Position numbers and translations under genes: made by a program. Of a stretch of DNA of 64,000 bases, positions 45,518-54,354 are shown one piece after another. Every line of letters begins with the position of its first letter. Positions within the stretch are counted from its first letter, which is position 1. Location: contig NZ_LT632547.1 in NCBI RefSeq assembly GCF_900119695.1, forward strand, positions 1,302,001-1,366,000, written 5' to 3'. The notes under the pieces are model-generated. The model was not told the origin of the DNA. It worked only from the letters and a program-made list of their open reading frames with translations, and searched no databases. The stretch is from Actinomyces urinae (lineage in GTDB: Bacteria > Actinomycetota > Actinomycetes > Actinomycetales > Actinomycetaceae).

Positions 45518-46861
45518 TTGGGTTGGATAGAGTCTGTTGAGCATAACCGCTGGCTGAGCCACCAGATGCAGGCCTTGATTTGCGCTGGCCGTAAGGCGAT
45601 GGTTGAGACTGGCTTTGGTTTTGTTACATCCGAGGGCGAGATTGATACGTCTCGGCCAGTTGATCTTGCAATGACGGGGCGTTTGACGCACGTTTTCTGT
45701 CTTGCAACCCTTATGGGTTTGCCTGGTTCTCGTAAGTATGCGGATCATGGCATTAAGTGTTTGCGTAAATATTTTGTCGATCCGGAGCATGGTGGCTGGT
45801 ATCCGGCTATCAAGCATGAGCTCGATGCGGACGGAAACGGAATTCCGTGTGAAGAGGCGCTGGAGTCGAAGTCGCAGTACGCTAACTCGTTCGTGATGTT
45901 GGCTGCGGCTTCGGGCGTAGCGGCAAACCGTCCAGGAGCGCACGATCTGCTGCTTGAGGTCATCCATGATCAAGAGGCGCACTGGTGGGATGAGACCGTA
46001 GACCGTGTCCGCCACCGCTATTCCAGAGATTATTCTGAGGTTGCGAAGTACTTCGGCATGGATTCGAACTTGCACACCACCGAGGCATACCTTGCGGTTG
46101 CAGAAGTCATGAATGATCCAATATGGATTGACCGCGCCACCTCGATTCTGAAGTTTGTTTACGACGAGGCCGGTCGAAACGATTGGCGCATTGGTGAGCA
46201 TTACGACGAGAACTGGCGTCCTATGCGCGAGCATTACGGTCATTCGCGTTTGGATAAGTCTGTGCCGTACGGCGTAGTGATTGGCCACCAGTTTGAGTGG
46301 TCCAGGTTGGCGCTGCACGTGCGTGCCGCTAACCGCACGCTGGGTAGGCAGAGCCCGGATTGGCTGCTGGAGTTTGCGCGCGAGATGTTTGAGCGCACTC
46401 GCGTGGACGGTTGGCGTCGTAACGGCAAGCCCGGGTTCTTGTACACGGTTGATTTTGAAGGTAACCCGGTGTCTACGAACCATATGTACTGGGTGGCTGC
46501 GGAAGGCATTGCTGCAACGGTGGCTTTGCGCCGCGCGCACCTTGATGATGGTGCCAGCTTGGGTGAGGTGGAGCATTACGACCACTGTTACCGCTCGTGG
46601 TTGGACTTCATTGAAGAGTTTATTATTGAGGAGCCGGGCCAGTTTAGGCGCGAGCTTGATGAGAATAATGAGGTTGTGGAGTCGAGCTTGCCGGGATTGC
46701 CGGATAACTACCACGCCGTGCAGGCTTTGTTGATTCCGAGGTTACCGTTGTGGCCGCCGTTTGCGTCCGCACTTTCGCGCGGATTGCTCGATCATCCGCA
46801 GGAGCCACCAAAGGATCGCAAGGGGTTCAACCTGTTCAAGCGTCGTGACGCTGAAGACTGA
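45518..46861 (+). CDS. N-acylglucosamine 2-epimerase family protein (YihS-like isomerase)
   Basis: A 447-residue (alpha/alpha)6-barrel protein from TTG 45518. It is strikingly YihS-like: HNRWLSHQMQALICAGR, TGFGFV, DHGIKCLRKYF...GGWY, WIDRATSIL, HFEWSR-like HQFEWSRLALH and LLIPRLPLWP. YihS isomerises sulfoquinovose and also mannose to ketoses. Active-site histidines are plausibly in NLHTTEA, GHQFEW and NYHAVQ. It sits after the ABC operon but behind a terminator. Ends with a basic tail (KRRDAED). Substrate likely mannose or a mannose-like sugar; sulfoquinovose is possible. Confidence 0.83.
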   Translation: MGWIESVEHNRWLSHQMQALICAGRKAMVETGFGFVTSEGEIDTSRPVDLAMTGRLTHVFCLATLMGLPGSRKYADHGIKCLRKYFVDPEHGGWYPAIKHELDADGNGIPCEEALESKSQYANSFVMLAAASGVAANRPGAHDLLLEVIHDQEAHWWDETVDRVRHRYSRDYSEVAKYFGMDSNLHTTEAYLAVAEVMNDPIWIDRATSILKFVYDEAGRNDWRIGEHYDENWRPMREHYGHSRLDKSVPYGVVIGHQFEWSRLALHVRAANRTLGRQSPDWLLEFAREMFERTRVDGWRRNGKPGFLYTVDFEGNPVSTNHMYWVAAEGIAATVALRRAHLDDGASLGEVEHYDHCYRSWLDFIEEFIIEEPGQFRRELDENNEVVESSLPGLPDNYHAVQALLIPRLPLWPPFASALSRGLLDHPQEPPKDRKGFNLFKRRDAED

Positions 46862-46876
46862 TTAGGTAGGCAAATG

Positions 46877-46912
46877 AGTGGTGGTCATCTGGAAATCTGG
46901 GTGGCCACCACT
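46877..46912. terminator. Terminator after the epimerase-family gene
   Basis: A 10-bp stem with one G-U pair (46877-46886 with 46903-46912) followed by TTT; convergent with the MDR gene and may act both ways. Confidence 0.65.
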
Positions 46913-46956
46913 TTTCTGCTCGGCTAGGGATTGTGCGGAAGGTTAGTCGGGATTCG

Positions 46957-48096
46957 CTAGAGGATTATCGCGATCTTGCCGAAGGTGGAGTCCTCGCGCC
47001 CAGCAATCGCCTTGTGGGCGGCGGCGATTTCTTCGAGTGGATAGATCGCTCCTATGACGGGCTTGATCTTGCCCGCTTCAATAGCTGGCCACACGTGTTC
47101 GCGCAGTTGTTGAAGGATCTCGATCTTGCGCTTTTGTGTTTGGGAACGCAGGGTTTGCGCGGTAATAGAGGCGTTCTTGGCGAGGAGATAGCCCAGGTTT
47201 AGCTCAGCCTTTGCCCCTTGGAGCAGGCCGAGAACAGCGAGGTGTCCGTATCGCGCGAGGGCTTTCAAATTGGTGCTCAGGCCGCCCGCTCCAAGTACAT
47301 CCATAATGACGTCCACGCCGCTTGGTTGAAGCTCATTCAGTTGCTCAAGCCACGCGTCGTGGTAGTCAAAACACTTGCTGGCGCCAAGGTCTTGCACTCG
47401 CTCGCACCGCTTGGGCGTGCCTGCGGTGGCGTACACAGTGTTGCCCATTAAGTCGGCTAGTTGCACAGCAATGGAACCGACACCGCCTGATGCTCCGTGG
47501 ATAAGAACGGACCGGCCAGGGTTTGACGCAAGCTTGCAGATGTTTTCCAATATCATCCACGAGGCCGCCGCTGATTCCACCAGGCCCATTGTCGCTACGA
47601 GTGCGCCAAGGTCCGGGGCGCTCGTGGGCATAAAGGTCGAGGGCTCCTGCATGCCTGGTGTGGCGTTTGCCTGGTTAACCTCGGCTTGTATGGCAGTGAT
47701 TGTGGAGGCGGGTAGCTTGGGAATGGGCAGCACTTGCCTGGCATCAACAACGGCATAGTCGGCGTAACCGCCACCCTCTAGCAGTGCGCACGCAGTGGCC
47801 CCCTCATGAATCCACGAACACCCCGGTAGGGAAGTGACCTTGCTGCCAACTTGGTCGATGATTCCGGCACATTCGAGGCCGAGGATCCGGCTGGCACCCC
47901 GCGGGGCGGGGTAGGCGCCTTTTGATTGCAACACGTCAGCGGGGTTCACTGCGGTTGCGAGCACCTTGATGCGGACCCGGTTGGGTGCCGGGGTTGGAGG
48001 TGCAATATGGATCAGCGAAAGGCGGTCGCTAAGCTTTGCCTCGCCACCGGCATTCGCAAAGTGGGGTTGGTCTGCGGCGCTGATGATTGCTCTCAT
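46957..48096 (-). CDS. Zinc-independent MDR oxidoreductase (quinone reductase-like)
   Basis: About 379 residues from ATG 48096 (MRAIISAAD); the open frame reaches 48159 but the extra residues look non-coding. NAD(P)H-binding motif ILIHGASGGVGSIAVQLA appears as SVLIHGASGGVGSIAVQ near residue ~195. PNRVRIKVLATAVNPADVLQSKGAYP is the GroES-like start, and LGLECAGIIDQVG follows. No structural zinc cysteine cluster is seen. Quinone or enone reductase role is likely. Confidence 0.85.
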   Translation of the reverse strand: MRAIISAADQPHFANAGGEAKLSDRLSLIHIAPPTPAPNRVRIKVLATAVNPADVLQSKGAYPAPRGASRILGLECAGIIDQVGSKVTSLPGCSWIHEGATACALLEGGGYADYAVVDARQVLPIPKLPASTITAIQAEVNQANATPGMQEPSTFMPTSAPDLGALVATMGLVESAAASWMILENICKLASNPGRSVLIHGASGGVGSIAVQLADLMGNTVYATAGTPKRCERVQDLGASKCFDYHDAWLEQLNELQPSGVDVIMDVLGAGGLSTNLKALARYGHLAVLGLLQGAKAELNLGYLLAKNASITAQTLRSQTQKRKIEILQQLREHVWPAIEAGKIKPVIGAIYPLEEIAAAHKAIAGREDSTFGKIAIIL

Positions 48097-48210
48097 GATT
48101 CCATAATGCCCGTAGGGGCGGACAAAAATTTGAAAACAGGTCTGTGGCGCACTTTGCAAAACATCAGTTTCAGGGTTGAAGCGAAACCGGGTTACACTAG
48201 GGAATCGTCG

Positions 48211-48297
48211 GGAGGGTTGACCGAGCGGCCGAAGGTGACGGTCTTGAAAACCGTTGTGTCCTCACGGGCACCAAGGGTTCAAATCCCTTACCCTCCG
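48211..48297 (+). tRNA. tRNA-Ser (anticodon TGA)
   Basis: An 87-base gene with 7-bp acceptor stem (GGAGGGT with ACCCTCC), anticodon TGA in the loop of the ACGGT/ACCGT stem, a long variable arm and the GGTTCAAAT T-loop. CCA is not encoded. A terminator follows at 48304. Confidence 0.95.
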
Positions 48298-48303
48298 CAA
48301 CAG

Positions 48304-48332
48304 ACCCCGGTATTTCATTGAAATACCGGGGT
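48304..48332 (+). terminator. Terminator after tRNA-Ser(TGA)
   Basis: A 12-bp stem (48304-48315 with 48321-48332) with a five-base loop and T-run. Confidence 0.85.
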
Positions 48333-48520
48333 TTTCTAGTTCTCGTCGAACCTTCGAGGTTTGAGCTGTAGGTCTGCAAGTGGGCGCGCCGCCCGACGAG
48401 TGTAGTAGTTTCCGGCATGCGAAGAGTCCTGAGGTGGCCGGGCTTGAGGTGTGGTTTTGGCCCCCATTTAGCGGATCGTTTGGAAACGCATCGCCCTACC
48501 CTTTAAGATGGGTTGAGTCT

Positions 48521-48610
48521 GGAGCTGTCGCATAGTGGCCTAGTGCGCCTCCCTGCTAAGGAGGTTGGGGCGTTCGCCCCTCGCGGGTTCAAATCCCGCC
48601 AGCTCCGCCA
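48521..48610 (+). tRNA. tRNA-Ser (anticodon GCT)
   Basis: A 90-base gene including an encoded CCA. Acceptor stem GGAGCTG/AGCTCC, anticodon GCT in CTCCCTGCTAAGGAG, a long variable arm (TTGGGGCGTTCGCCCC) and GGTTCAAAT T-loop. Confidence 0.95.
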
Positions 48611-48614
48611 AGTG

Positions 48615-48652
48615 AAGTCTCGCGACAAAGCACCCGCTGCGTCGCGAGACTT
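48615..48652 (+). terminator. Terminator after tRNA-Ser(GCT)
   Basis: A 12-bp stem (48615-48626 with 48641-48652) with a 14-base loop, followed by TCTTATT. Confidence 0.75.
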
Positions 48653-48877
48653 TCTTATTGCGCGAGGGGGCAGAGGTCCTGCGTGTGGGCGCCGGCCCGA
48701 GATTCGTTTCAGAGCTAATGAACGTTTGCCCGAATTGTTGAAGTCATATACCCCGAGGGGTATCGTGGTCGATAACTCGTTCTCGAGAGTCCCTAAAGAC
48801 GAGATGTAAAGCTCCTTATCGTGAGATGAGGCCGTCTGGGGCTCTAGGTTACGAGGAAGACCCCTGTCCTAATCACG

Positions 48878-48897
48878 CGAGTGCAAAGATGCACTCG
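48878..48897 (+). promoter_or_regulatory. Leader hairpin next to the carboxylate transporter ribosome site
   Basis: A 7-bp stem (48878-48884 with 48891-48897) and AAAGAT loop end directly before AAGGAGA, which serves ATG 48910. It could limit ribosome access or stabilise the message. Confidence 0.4.
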
Positions 48898-48909
48898 AAG
48901 GAGATACTC

Positions 48910-50487
48910 ATGAGCTCCCAGACGAAGAACTCTTCTTGGATGCCTCAGGAGATTCTCGATTCAGCGCCATCTGCTCTTGAATGGAAGCGTCGCTGGATCG
49001 GACTCCTGCTAGGTGTTGTTCTAGCCGGCATCGTCTATCTAATATTCCCATCGAGCGGAGCCGACCTGGTGAACGCTACCGTTACCGACGGAGAAACCGT
49101 TTACAGCCTGACCTCACTTAAGCTCACCGCTGCAGGTGCGGTACTGATGGGAGTTTGGTGGATGACAGAGGCGATCCCGCTGGCAGCCACCGCACTTGTC
49201 CCGCTGGTTTTGTTCCCGACCTTCCAGATCATCGACTTCAAGGACATCGCAGCTCCGTACGCGTCCTCGACAATCTTCTTGTTCATGTCCGGCTTTATCC
49301 TGGCTCTTGGCATGCAGCGTTGGAACCTCCACCGCCGCCTGGCTCTGCTAGTTGTGCGCACGGTTGGAACCAGCCCGAAGCGCCTCATCGCGGGCTTCAT
49401 GATTGCCACCGGATTCTTGTCAATGTGGGTTTCCAACACGGCTACCGCAGTTGTGATGCTACCGATTGGCCTGTCCGTCCTCACGCTCACCGCTGATCGC
49501 GTGGGCGGGTTCAAGAACCAGAAGAACTTCTCCACTGCGCTTATGCTCGCAATCGCGTACTCTGCATCGATTGGATCGCTGGGCACCGTGATTGGTACGC
49601 CGCCCAATGCGCTGTTGGTTGCATATCTATCGGAAAACCACGACATCCACATCGGATTTGGCCAGTGGATGCTGGTTGGCGTGCCACTATCCGTGGTGTT
49701 CATGACGCTCGGCTGGCTACTACTAACCACCATTTTCAAGCCGGAAATGGAGACGATTCCGGGCGGTCGCGAGCTGATCGGTGACGAGCTGAAGAAAATG
49801 GGGCGGATGACACGCGGCGAAAAGATGACCGGCGTGATCTTCCTACTGGCAGCACTATCTTGGGTATTCGTTCCAATCATCCTGAAGATCACCGGATCTA
49901 GCCTCAACATTGCTGACGCCGGTATCGGTATGACTGCGGCGCTACTCATGTTCCTCATCCCCGTTGATGCACGCCGAGGAATCCGTGTTATCGACTGGAA
50001 GACGGCTGAGCACATCCCGTGGGATGTCCTCCTGCTGTTCGGTGGCGGCCTCGCCCTGTCGAAGATGTTCACCGAGTCTGGGCTGTCCATTTGGATTGGC
50101 CAGGTTGCGCAAGGACTATCGGTGCTGCCGACCCTGCTCATTGTTGTTGCGATTACTGCGCTCATCATCTTCCTCACCGAACTCACGTCCAACACGGCAA
50201 CCGCAGCCGCGTTCCTACCGATCATTGGTGGCGTGGCCGTGGGCATCGGCCTTACGGATGGCGCGCCGCAGAACGTCATGCTGCTAACCATCCCGGTGGC
50301 GCTTGCTGCGACCTGCGCGTTCATGCTGCCCGTGGCAACGCCTCCGAACGCCATCGCGTTTGGTTCCGGCTATGTGAAGATCGGCGAGATGGTGAAGGGC
50401 GGCCTGTGGCTGAACCTGATCGGCATCGTCCTGATCACGATCACCACTTACGCTCTCGCGGTTCCGGTGTTCGGCCTCGTCCTGTAA
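48910..50487 (+). CDS. DASS-family (SLC13) sodium/dicarboxylate symporter
   Basis: A 525-residue membrane protein of the divalent anion:Na+ symporter family (NaDC/VcINDY type) with about 11-12 helices. The start ATG 48910 was chosen for its AAGGAGA; an earlier frame start at 48826 lacks one. SNTATAVVMLPI and SNTATAAAFLPI are the two SNT motifs that bind Na+ and the carboxylate; MLPVATPPNAIAFGSGYV is also typical. Substrate probably succinate, fumarate, malate or citrate. Confidence 0.92.
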   Translation: MSSQTKNSSWMPQEILDSAPSALEWKRRWIGLLLGVVLAGIVYLIFPSSGADLVNATVTDGETVYSLTSLKLTAAGAVLMGVWWMTEAIPLAATALVPLVLFPTFQIIDFKDIAAPYASSTIFLFMSGFILALGMQRWNLHRRLALLVVRTVGTSPKRLIAGFMIATGFLSMWVSNTATAVVMLPIGLSVLTLTADRVGGFKNQKNFSTALMLAIAYSASIGSLGTVIGTPPNALLVAYLSENHDIHIGFGQWMLVGVPLSVVFMTLGWLLLTTIFKPEMETIPGGRELIGDELKKMGRMTRGEKMTGVIFLLAALSWVFVPIILKITGSSLNIADAGIGMTAALLMFLIPVDARRGIRVIDWKTAEHIPWDVLLLFGGGLALSKMFTESGLSIWIGQVAQGLSVLPTLLIVVAITALIIFLTELTSNTATAAAFLPIIGGVAVGIGLTDGAPQNVMLLTIPVALAATCAFMLPVATPPNAIAFGSGYVKIGEMVKGGLWLNLIGIVLITITTYALAVPVFGLVL

Positions 50488-50504
50488 TCACCAGCCGCTT
50501 AGAT

Positions 50505-50545
50505 AAGTGAGTCCCCCGATGGGTAAACCATCGGGGGACTCACTT
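50505..50545. terminator. Bidirectional terminator between transporter and nuclease genes
   Basis: A perfect 18-bp stem (50505-50522 with 50528-50545) with a GTAAA loop between convergent genes. Confidence 0.87.
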
Positions 50546-50578
50546 TCAGTTGCTATAGCGCTGATTTGTGAGGTGGGA

Positions 50579-53329
50579 TCACTTCACCCGTGAAGCGCGA
50601 ACTGCGCCCATACCAACACTTGCAAGCATGAGGGCGAAGAGGGCAAGAGCCCCAGTTTCCACACCCGTCTTAGCCAGTGGCTTGCTGACAACCGTGTTGT
50701 CACCGGGAACCTCACTAGGAGTAGCTGATTCAGACGGGGCCGGAGTAGGCTCAGTCTGCTCTGGCGTCTTCTCGAACGTCTTTAGCCCCATCTTGAGCGG
50801 GTTGTGGTCAGACGAACGGTACGGCGTCAGGTCGAACAGCTGATCTGCCTTAACGTTGTAGTTGTAGCGCGAGTATTCGAATGCCAGCGGCTCCATCGCG
50901 TTCACGTCCCAAACGTCAGCGCCAACCACCAGATCTTTCGCAAGATCATTTGCGAGTCCGTGATCGAGCGAGCCAACGCGTGCGCCGTACAGGTAGGAAG
51001 AATTCTGGATGTTGAACATGTCAGCAACCGAAGTGTAGCCGGCCTCCTCGATGGTAAGAACCGGATCTTCCCTCGAGTAGGAGTTCAGATCGCCAAGCAG
51101 AATGGCTGGTTTTCCAGCAAACTTAGCGGCCACCCAGTTGGTGACTTCCTGAGCCTGCGCAATGCGTAGCAGGTTGTTGTTGCCCTGCCACTGGTCTTCG
51201 TCGTTTTCGAACTTCTTCGCCAGGGAACCCTTCGACTTGAAGTGATTAACAACGGTTACGAACTCAGTGCCAACCGGCTGCCCCTCGTCAAGTGCCTGCC
51301 ATTCTTGGGCCAGCGGCTCGCGAGCGTAACCCGTGAACCATTCGCTACCCAACAGGATCGAGGAATCCCCAATCGGGGTTACCTCTGCCGGCTGGTAGAT
51401 GTAGGCCAAGCGGATGACGTCCTCATTTGTGGGAACGTCCTTAGGGGAAGGAACAAAAGCCCACTTGTCGGCACCAGCCGCCTTGTTCAGCTCTTGTACG
51501 AGTTGCTTTAGTGACTCGTCGCGATCGTGACCGAACTTGGCTGAGTTTTCAATCTCTTCCAAGCCAACGATGGAGGAATCCAGCTCGTTAATAGCGGCAA
51601 CAATTTTTGCCTGCTGACGTTCGAAAGCAGCCTTGGAGTATGCGCCGCGAACGTTGCAGTAGTTGGCGGTCACGGGCCGAGCCTCGCGATCCTGGTAGTA
51701 CTTACAGCCGGCCTCGTTTTCACCCAGGTCGGTGAAGTAGTTCAGGACGTTGAAAGAGGTGAGGGTCAGGTTAGCGCCGGCCTCGCTGAAATCGCCGGGC
51801 GCTGCCGGCCGCTCGTTGTTGGTGATGTCGATCCACTGATCGGTGTTGTCCACGCCCTTAACGTTGACTGGCTCGGTTGGTTGGTAGTTCCACTGGAAGC
51901 GGAAGTCTAGAACCACCGGCTTCTTGATGGTGACCTTAGAACCTACGCGCAGCGGGTCATTTACGTTCAAGTACGGAACTGGAATGAGGTGGTTCGGGTG
52001 CTTGAAATTGGTGTAATCCGTAGATTGGCCATCATCGAGAGCGATAATAGAGGCCTTGTTAGCTGCTTCGAGTGCCGCAATCTCGTTGGGATTACTTGCC
52101 GGATGGTAAACGTCAGATGGTTGGCGTAGCGGCTTATCTTGCGTGGTGAGTAGCACTGTGCCGTAGCGGTTTGTTCCGTAGTTATCGGTAACCGTATGAG
52201 CCTTGGTGATCTTCAAAAGCATGCCCTCGAGAGCCTCGCGGCCTTCCTCGGTATCTGGCGCTGCTTCGAGCTCCAGGGGCTGGATTGTTTCCACGCCCTC
52301 GGGACGATCAATCTTCTTGAAGGAGGTAGCGGAAATTTGCGTGGAAGAGGTGGCAGCGCCCTTGGCCTGGTATTCGCTTACCTTGCCGGTGACCTCAACG
52401 AAATCGCCAATCTGGAACTGCTTGGCGAAGTCCTTCGAGTAAATGAAGACCGCATCCGAAGCGTCCGGGTTGGTGCCGTTGAACTGAATGTAAGCTCCGT
52501 TGAAACCGCCGGTGGGGTAGATCGCGGTGACTTCGCCACGCGTGGTTACCGTCTGGTCCACCATTGTTGAGGCCGGTCCGGTGCCCTGGATTTCCTCAAT
52601 CGAAACGATGTTGGCTACCGGCTCGGGGTTTTGCGGATCAGACGGCTCTGGGGTCGGCGGATCGGTAGGTTCTTCAGGGATAACCGTACCCTTGCTGTTT
52701 TGCGGGGTAGGGGCGGATACCGAGAAATCGGACGTGTTGTTATTAGTGTCCGCGCCGTTAGCGCGTTGGAACGATTTGTCGCCCTTCGAATTGTTTGCAT
52801 TTGCAGCGGACTCAAAAACCTTCGTGGCACCCCAGCCAAAGGCGTCAACTACATTTGCGTCTGCGGAAGTATCGCCCGCAACCGTTAGAGCCTCAGTGCC
52901 TTTTGCCAGGACGATGCTTCCATCATTTCCGGCAAGGCTGAAGTTGCCCTGAGCGTCCGGATTGTACTTTTGGAAGGCTTCGTGTTGGCCATTCTTGTCT
53001 GCCGAGTTTCCAGCAACCAAGAAATATCCTTTGGCAGCAATCTTTCCTTGCAGAGGAGAGACGCTGGCTTTTACAGCTGTTAGGTTCTTTTTGCTGAAGT
53101 ACTGAAGTGACATGCCGTCAAGTGAGATCGCTTCAGCTGTTGGGTTGTACAGTTCAACAAAGTCACGAAGCGTGCCATCGGCACTGTCTCCGCGCGTGTA
53201 AACTTCGTTGATTACTACGTTGTCGCCCGCTGGGGTTGCCAGGGACGGCACGGGGGTGAGCGGGGTTAGAATCAGGGCACCCGCAGCGGCTACCGCAATC
53301 CCACCCGCAAAGCGTTTGAGCTTCACCAT
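50579..53329 (-). CDS. Wall-anchored ExeM/NucH-type extracellular nuclease
   Basis: About 916 residues. ATG 53329 is chosen for AGGAAT upstream and because it begins the signal peptide (KLKRFAGGIAVAAAGALILTPL). Domains: lamin-tail-like domain (~30-180; VVINEVYTRGDSADG), Pro/Glu linker, OB-fold ExeM domain (~220-420), then a large endonuclease/exonuclease/phosphatase domain (~510-850) with SFNVLNYF, GLEEIENS, LGDLNSY and SSDHNPL. The C-terminus has the sorting signal LAKTG, a hydrophobic helix and basic tail; LAxTG is a class E sortase-type site. Predicted to degrade extracellular DNA on the cell surface. Confidence 0.88.
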   Translation of the reverse strand: MVKLKRFAGGIAVAAAGALILTPLTPVPSLATPAGDNVVINEVYTRGDSADGTLRDFVELYNPTAEAISLDGMSLQYFSKKNLTAVKASVSPLQGKIAAKGYFLVAGNSADKNGQHEAFQKYNPDAQGNFSLAGNDGSIVLAKGTEALTVAGDTSADANVVDAFGWGATKVFESAANANNSKGDKSFQRANGADTNNNTSDFSVSAPTPQNSKGTVIPEEPTDPPTPEPSDPQNPEPVANIVSIEEIQGTGPASTMVDQTVTTRGEVTAIYPTGGFNGAYIQFNGTNPDASDAVFIYSKDFAKQFQIGDFVEVTGKVSEYQAKGAATSSTQISATSFKKIDRPEGVETIQPLELEAAPDTEEGREALEGMLLKITKAHTVTDNYGTNRYGTVLLTTQDKPLRQPSDVYHPASNPNEIAALEAANKASIIALDDGQSTDYTNFKHPNHLIPVPYLNVNDPLRVGSKVTIKKPVVLDFRFQWNYQPTEPVNVKGVDNTDQWIDITNNERPAAPGDFSEAGANLTLTSFNVLNYFTDLGENEAGCKYYQDREARPVTANYCNVRGAYSKAAFERQQAKIVAAINELDSSIVGLEEIENSAKFGHDRDESLKQLVQELNKAAGADKWAFVPSPKDVPTNEDVIRLAYIYQPAEVTPIGDSSILLGSEWFTGYAREPLAQEWQALDEGQPVGTEFVTVVNHFKSKGSLAKKFENDEDQWQGNNNLLRIAQAQEVTNWVAAKFAGKPAILLGDLNSYSREDPVLTIEEAGYTSVADMFNIQNSSYLYGARVGSLDHGLANDLAKDLVVGADVWDVNAMEPLAFEYSRYNYNVKADQLFDLTPYRSSDHNPLKMGLKTFEKTPEQTEPTPAPSESATPSEVPGDNTVVSKPLAKTGVETGALALFALMLASVGMGAVRASRVK

Positions 53330-53650
53330 AAGATTCCTAGTCTCTTGAGATTTCTTATTCACTTCAGTGCCGAGGCAAATATGTACGTCTTTGTAACAGC
53401 GGCAACGCATAACTTCGGCAGCGCCGTTTGAGCGCGCGTTGTTCAAGGCGTTTTGCTCTTGGCTAGCCGGCTGGGAGGTCATCCCAACTGGGCTTGCCGT
53501 TTAATGCTACTAAACAGAAAGGGTGTACTTTTCACATTCAGTGCTTGACTTTTCAGCGTTGCGTCGTTGATGTCCAACTAGACAACTGTTGTTCATACCG
53601 GCAAGCTTTTGTTAAACAATCATTTCCGTATCGGCGTATTGGAGGATCGC

Positions 53651-54043
53651 GTGAAGAAGTTGGTTGCACAGGCGCTCGCGATGTCGCTCGCGGCCTTCGC
53701 TTTAGCTGGATGCGCTGGGGATAGTCAGACTCAAACGAAAGAAAATGAGGGAGTAACTATGGAGAGCGTTGTTGAAGCTGGCACTATCTTGGACGTGCGC
53801 ACGCCGGCCGAGTACGCGGAGGGCCACTTGGAAGGCGCAGTTAACATTGACGTTACTGATCCGGGGTTCGAGGATGCCATTGCCTCTCTGGATCCGAATG
53901 GGGCTTACTCCGTTTACTGTCGTTCCGGTCAGCGGTCCGGCAAGGCGGTAGCAATCATGGAGCAAAAGGGTTTCACGAACGTAACTAATGTTGGCGGGGT
54001 CCAGGATGCCTCGGCGACGTTGGGGATCGATATCGTCAAGTAG
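53651..54043 (+). CDS. Rhodanese-domain lipoprotein
   Basis: A 130-residue lipoprotein from GTG 53651 (GGAGGA upstream). The signal peptide ends ALAGC. The rhodanese domain has LDVRTPAEYAEGHLEGAVNIDV and the active-site loop YCRSGQRSGKA, with the catalytic Cys. Exported single-domain rhodaneses may handle thiol/persulfide groups outside the membrane. Role unknown. Confidence 0.87.
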   Translation: MKKLVAQALAMSLAAFALAGCAGDSQTQTKENEGVTMESVVEAGTILDVRTPAEYAEGHLEGAVNIDVTDPGFEDAIASLDPNGAYSVYCRSGQRSGKAVAIMEQKGFTNVTNVGGVQDASATLGIDIVK

Positions 54044-54139
54044 CGGTTTGCCTGCCGCTTGGACTGTGGCGAGTATGACAACCTGTTGATTTGGTTGTTT
54101 ACCGGAATACCCACTAAACTTGTTCAGGTAACAACCAAT

Positions 54140-54212
54140 GCGCTCGTAGCTCAACGGATAGAGCATCTGACTACGGATCAGAAGGTTGGGGGTTCGAATC
54201 CCTTCGAGCGCG
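54140..54212 (+). tRNA. tRNA-Arg (anticodon ACG)
   Basis: A 73-base gene: acceptor stem GCGCTCG/CGAGCGC, D-arm AGCTCAACGGATAGAGC, anticodon ACG (CTGACTACGGATCAG), T-loop GGTTCGAATCC. Position 34 is A, so it is probably converted to inosine. No CCA encoded. Confidence 0.95.
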
Positions 54213-54216
54213 CGAA

Positions 54217-54251
54217 AGCACCCACTCGGTGAGACCCATCGGCTGGGTGCT
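54217..54251 (+). terminator. Terminator-like hairpin after tRNA-Arg
   Basis: An 8-bp stem AGCACCCA/TGGGTGCT (54217-54224 with 54244-54251) with a 19-base loop, followed by TATCC. Confidence 0.5.
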
Positions 54252-54296
54252 TATCCAATTGCCCAGCATATTAATCGGCACTGGCTTCGGGCAAGC

Positions 54297-54330
54297 AGAG
54301 GGGCGCCCGGCTGATGCCAAGCGCCCCTCT
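54297..54330 (-). terminator. Terminator of the MFS gene (minus strand)
   Basis: A 10-bp stem (54297-54306 with 54321-54330) with a 14-base loop lies 25 bases beyond the MFS stop. Confidence 0.6.
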
Positions 54331-54354
54331 CGGTGGACAAACTCAAATGATGGT

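Noticed and set aside
45473-46714. 413-codon open frame antisense to the epimerase gene
   Set aside because: It is an artefact of the coding gene's composition on the opposite strand; no start signal or domain.
49101-50354. 417-codon open frame antisense to the carboxylate transporter
   Set aside because: Its codons are the mirror of the clearly conserved SLC13 gene and its protein has no recognisable family features.
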